A stretch of DNA of 52,446 bases, from the NCBI GenBank assembly GCA_050180235.1, contig JBFXEJ010000031.1, forward strand, positions 1 through 52,446, in the 5' to 3' direction. Source of the DNA: JAABRU01 sp050180235 (GTDB lineage: Bacteria > Desulfobacterota > Desulfobacteria > Desulfobacterales > Desulfococcaceae). The notes under the pieces are model-generated. The model ran no database searches. It was not told where the DNA came from and saw nothing but the letters and a program-made list of their open reading frames with translations. Made by a program: the position numbers and the translations under genes. Numbering within the stretch: the stretch's first letter is position 1; each line of letters starts with the position of its first letter. Positions 49,988 to 52,446 of the stretch are shown here, piece by piece.

Positions 49988-51841
49988 CTAAGGGGAGACA
50001 ATCTCTGTAAAACGGTTTCCTTCAATCGTGAGAAGAAAAAGCTCTTTTTGCGCCTCTCCGTTTTCATCAAAGGAAGTCTGTCCGGTAACACCCGGATAAT
50101 CCCGGACATTCATGAGTGCATCCCGGACACCTGAGGGATTTCTTACACGGGAATCTGAAAGAACTTTCAGCACAATCATGGCAGTGTCATAGGACAGGGC
50201 CTCTATAAATCCGGGCGTTTCTCCATAGGTTTCCTGATAAAGACGGACAAATTCCGCAACTTCGGGCGCACTGCTTTCAGTTGCAAAAACATCCGGCATT
50301 ACCGCTCCCTGTGCAAAACGTCCTGCCATGCGTATGAGTTCATCTGAATGCCAGAGATTGGTTCCCAGAAGCAGGACTTTTTTCACGCCATAATATGCAA
50401 GCTGGGGAATAATCATTCCGGCTTTCCGGGGAGCGTCAGGAATAAAAAGAGCCTCAAAATCCCTGTTCCGTGCCAGTGAACTGACAGGACCGCGGAAATC
50501 ATTGATATTAGTGGCATATGGCTGGGAAATACTGATGCTTCCTCCCTGGGCGGCGACTTCGCGCTGAAACAAATCCATGAATGTATGGCCGTATTTTTCA
50601 TCCGGATACAAAACTGCAAAACTGCGCACTCCCCTTTTTTCTGTGGCATGGGATACAAGGGCCCTGACCTGCATCTGCGGAGTGATAAAATTTCTGAAAA
50701 CAAAATCACCAATCTGGGTAATATCGCTTTTCTGGGTCAGCGTGATCATGGGGATTCCGTATCTTTGTGCTGCCGGAGCTGCGGATTCGGCAGTGATGAT
50801 GGGCCCGATAATAACGGAAACGCCCTCCCTGGCCAGTTCTTCCACACCTGTAACAGCTTTTGCAGGATCTGATTCGGTATCTTTTTCGATCATGGAAAAT
50901 GAATTTCCGGACGGACTTTGGGACATGGCCAGTTTGATACTGTTAAGCGCTTTATTTCCATATATCCTGTAAGATCCGGTGAGCGGAAGCAGACATCCGA
51001 TTTTGTGCTGACCATAATCTGTGCTTTGCCTGCCGGACGGATAGCGGTCTCCGATTTCTGTCATCAACTGCCGGGCCTGTTCCGCATATTCATGATTCGG
51101 AGACAGGGTGACAAACTGGGAAAGGGTCAGCATGGCATCCTCAAACCGTTCCTCTTCCACTTCCGCAAGTCCAAGCTGAAACATCAGATATCCTCTGGCT
51201 GCAGGCTCCTTCACACGGCTCAGCAGAGAGATAATGTCACCGGATTTCAGTTTCCGGACAGCGGTTTTGAGTTTGGGAATGGCATATTTATCAGCAAAAC
51301 GCGGGGATTCAGCGGCCCTTGCGTAATAATACGCTGCATTGGCGGGAGAATTGAGAGCCATATGGGCATCGCCCATTATCAGGGATATTTGGGCTGCCGC
51401 CTGTTCGCTCCGGGCCTGTTTAAGAAATGCGTCTCCCGCGCGGATAATCTCATGGTATGCTCCTTCAGCCTGCCGGATTGTAAGTATCTGAATCATGGCA
51501 TCCGAATACCGGGGGCTGTTTGGGTATCTGTCCATAAGATACTGGTAAACCTTTCCGGCTGTGACATAATCACGGGACAGACGGTAAATTTCCCCTTCCC
51601 GCATCAGAGAATCTGCCGCGCGTGTTCCATCCGGATACCGGCTCAGATATTCGTTGTACAGATGCAGCGCCTTTCTGTGGGACTTTGACCGGAATGCGGA
51701 TTCAGCCCGCGAAAAAATTTCCTCTCCGGCTTGGCCCCCTGGCCGTGAAAAAGGGTCTGACCACAGGCAGCCGCAAATTCCCAAAGATGCAACAGCCAGA
51801 AAAACAAAGAAAATTCCGTTTTTTATACTGTATGGTTTCAT
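49988..51841 (-). CDS. LpoA-like penicillin-binding protein activator lipoprotein
   Basis: A 617-residue lipoprotein. Signal peptide with lipobox-like LGICGC (C23 or C25). Residues ~40-280 are TPR-like helical repeats (ALHLYNEYLSRYPDGTRA, VYQYLMDRYPNSPRYSDAM). From about residue 285 comes a type I periplasmic-binding-protein fold (KIGCLLPLTGSYRIYGNKAL, GVSVIIGPIITAESAAPAAQ, FEALFIPDAPRKAGMIIPQL). This is the architecture of LpoA, the outer-membrane activator of PBP1A, and is used in many Gram-negatives of this group. A PBP1A-type gene is located in the same window (30196-33849). No strong ribosome site at ATG 51841. Confidence 0.85.
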   Translation of the reverse strand: MKPYSIKNGIFFVFLAVASLGICGCLWSDPFSRPGGQAGEEIFSRAESAFRSKSHRKALHLYNEYLSRYPDGTRAADSLMREGEIYRLSRDYVTAGKVYQYLMDRYPNSPRYSDAMIQILTIRQAEGAYHEIIRAGDAFLKQARSEQAAAQISLIMGDAHMALNSPANAAYYYARAAESPRFADKYAIPKLKTAVRKLKSGDIISLLSRVKEPAARGYLMFQLGLAEVEEERFEDAMLTLSQFVTLSPNHEYAEQARQLMTEIGDRYPSGRQSTDYGQHKIGCLLPLTGSYRIYGNKALNSIKLAMSQSPSGNSFSMIEKDTESDPAKAVTGVEELAREGVSVIIGPIITAESAAPAAQRYGIPMITLTQKSDITQIGDFVFRNFITPQMQVRALVSHATEKRGVRSFAVLYPDEKYGHTFMDLFQREVAAQGGSISISQPYATNINDFRGPVSSLARNRDFEALFIPDAPRKAGMIIPQLAYYGVKKVLLLGTNLWHSDELIRMAGRFAQGAVMPDVFATESSAPEVAEFVRLYQETYGETPGFIEALSYDTAMIVLKVLSDSRVRNPSGVRDALMNVRDYPGVTGQTSFDENGEAQKELFLLTIEGNRFTEIVSP

Positions 51842-52000
51842 AATGGCAAAAATGAATTTTGGGTTAATGGTTTATAAAATTGAAGAGATTGATAACTTAT
51901 TTACACATATCCCGAAGAATTGTCAAATCGTTGTTGAAAACTGTTTCGTCCGGTTGTATATATTCCCTGAAAAAAAACATTCACAGGGAGGATTCTTATC

Positions 52001-52321
52001 ATGAAAAAATGTGTATGGATTTTTGTTTTTCTGCTTATTTCAGCGCCGTGTTCTGCTGAATTTTACAAGTACAGGGATGAGACCGGCGCAATACGTTTTA
52101 CAGACGATCTGAGCCTCGTTCCCGAAGACCAGAGGGAAAAAGCCTCAGGATACAGCGAGGTCAAAAGCAGCACGGAGGAGACTTCTGACCCTGCGTCAGA
52201 AACAGCCGAACCTGAGACCCCTGTACAGGATGAAAAAAAGGAGGCCATGCAGTCCTTTGACGCAGAGGCAAAACATCTGGATGCCATGCGGGCTGAACTG
52301 GAAAAAGAGTATAAAGCACTT
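52001..52321 (+). pseudogene. DUF4124 protein cut by an IS element
   Basis: ATG 52001 with GGAGGA upstream. Signal peptide (VWIFVFLLISAPCSA) then the DUF4124 motif FYKYRDETGAIRFTDDLSLV and a Glu/Ser/Pro-rich linker. The original sequence reads to about LEKEYKALG; from 52322 the IS takes over and adds a foreign tail of ~12 residues ending at 52366. DUF4124 proteins are periplasmic proteins of unknown function. Confidence 0.85.
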
Positions 52322-52446
52322 GGTAGTGGGTCAAAAAGGTTGATTTATGTTTTTAAATATGTATAATTATTTTTATGAAACAGTATATTCAGATTAACTG
52401 CCGCCACTGCGGCAGTGATGACCTCGTCAGAAACGGACACAGTCCG
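52322..52446 (+). mobile_element. IS1-like element, left end (runs off the window)
   Basis: The probable left end GGTAGTGGGTCAAAAAGG is IS1-like. ATG 52375 starts MKQYIQINCRHCGSDDLVRN, the Zn-ribbon N-terminus of IS1-type transposases (InsA-like). The element continues beyond the right edge, so the family assignment is provisional. Confidence 0.72.

Noticed and set aside
1..52446. tRNA or rRNA genes
   Set aside because: I looked for typical cloverleaf and T-loop (GTTCGA-type) patterns and found none convincing; a covariance search would settle it.

Overview
The window reads as a chromosomal segment of a Gram-negative anaerobe of the sulfate-reducing Desulfobacterota, probably Desulfobacterales. 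This is inferred from the genes: a ferredoxin-type nitroreductase, a yajC-secD-secF-dprA cluster, an RNase E/G, a lipoprotein of the PBP-activator type, a PEP-CTERM-like gene fragment, many Rpn-type nucleases, and a heavy load of short palindromic repeats. I cannot name a genus from sequence alone. No tRNA, rRNA or CRISPR array was seen.

Layout. 1-7.8 kb holds the 3' end of an XRE-cupin regulator, a small DUF1232-like membrane protein, an Fe-S nitroreductase overlapping a DUF4230 protein, a PrmA-like methyltransferase, a decayed DUF3368 gene, and a plus-strand cluster (HTH-EIIA protein, ClC-CBS chloride channel, universal stress protein). 7.8-13.0 kb is a graveyard of RHS polymorphic-toxin parts: an HEXXH protein, an RHS tip, a likely toxin-immunity overlap, an IS110 element inside the toxin, and an RHS body with stop codons and a frameshift. 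13.1-23.6 kb is core housekeeping on the minus strand: topA, dprA, secF, secD, yajC, an unusual coiled-coil/LysM-like protein with two release-factor-N-terminal-like (PCRF-like) segments, and RNase G/E. 23.9-28.4 kb holds a SF2 helicase, a small membrane protein, and an SPFH-type protein flanked by two copies of a MITE-like element.

28.9-37.7 kb carries an Rpn nuclease, a 1217-residue fusion of a P-loop ATPase plus TPR-like region with a complete class A penicillin-binding protein, a metal-type ABC ATPase with a small anchored partner, a ROK kinase, RNase HI and a stand-alone DprA-like Rossmann protein. 37.8-48.3 kb is a defence-type island: four toxin-antitoxin modules (one with a broken toxin) set among tandem repeats and fossil copies of the 3' end of a DNA methyltransferase, then the intact Eco57I-type methyltransferase, a GIY-YIG nuclease between two copies of a palindromic repeat, and a PLD-SNF2 helicase. 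48.3-52.4 kb has an Rpn gene with a downstream copy of its C-terminal part, an LpoA-like PBP activator, and a DUF4124 gene cut by an IS1-like element that runs off the window.

The most notable signals are the ATPase-PBP1A fusion; strong internal Shine-Dalgarno plus ATG sites in the Rpn genes, matching the intragenic-antitoxin design known for that family; the cassette-like arrangement of toxin-antitoxin genes; the PCRF-like tandem in a membrane protein; and a structured region upstream of the IS110 transposase that fits a bridge RNA.
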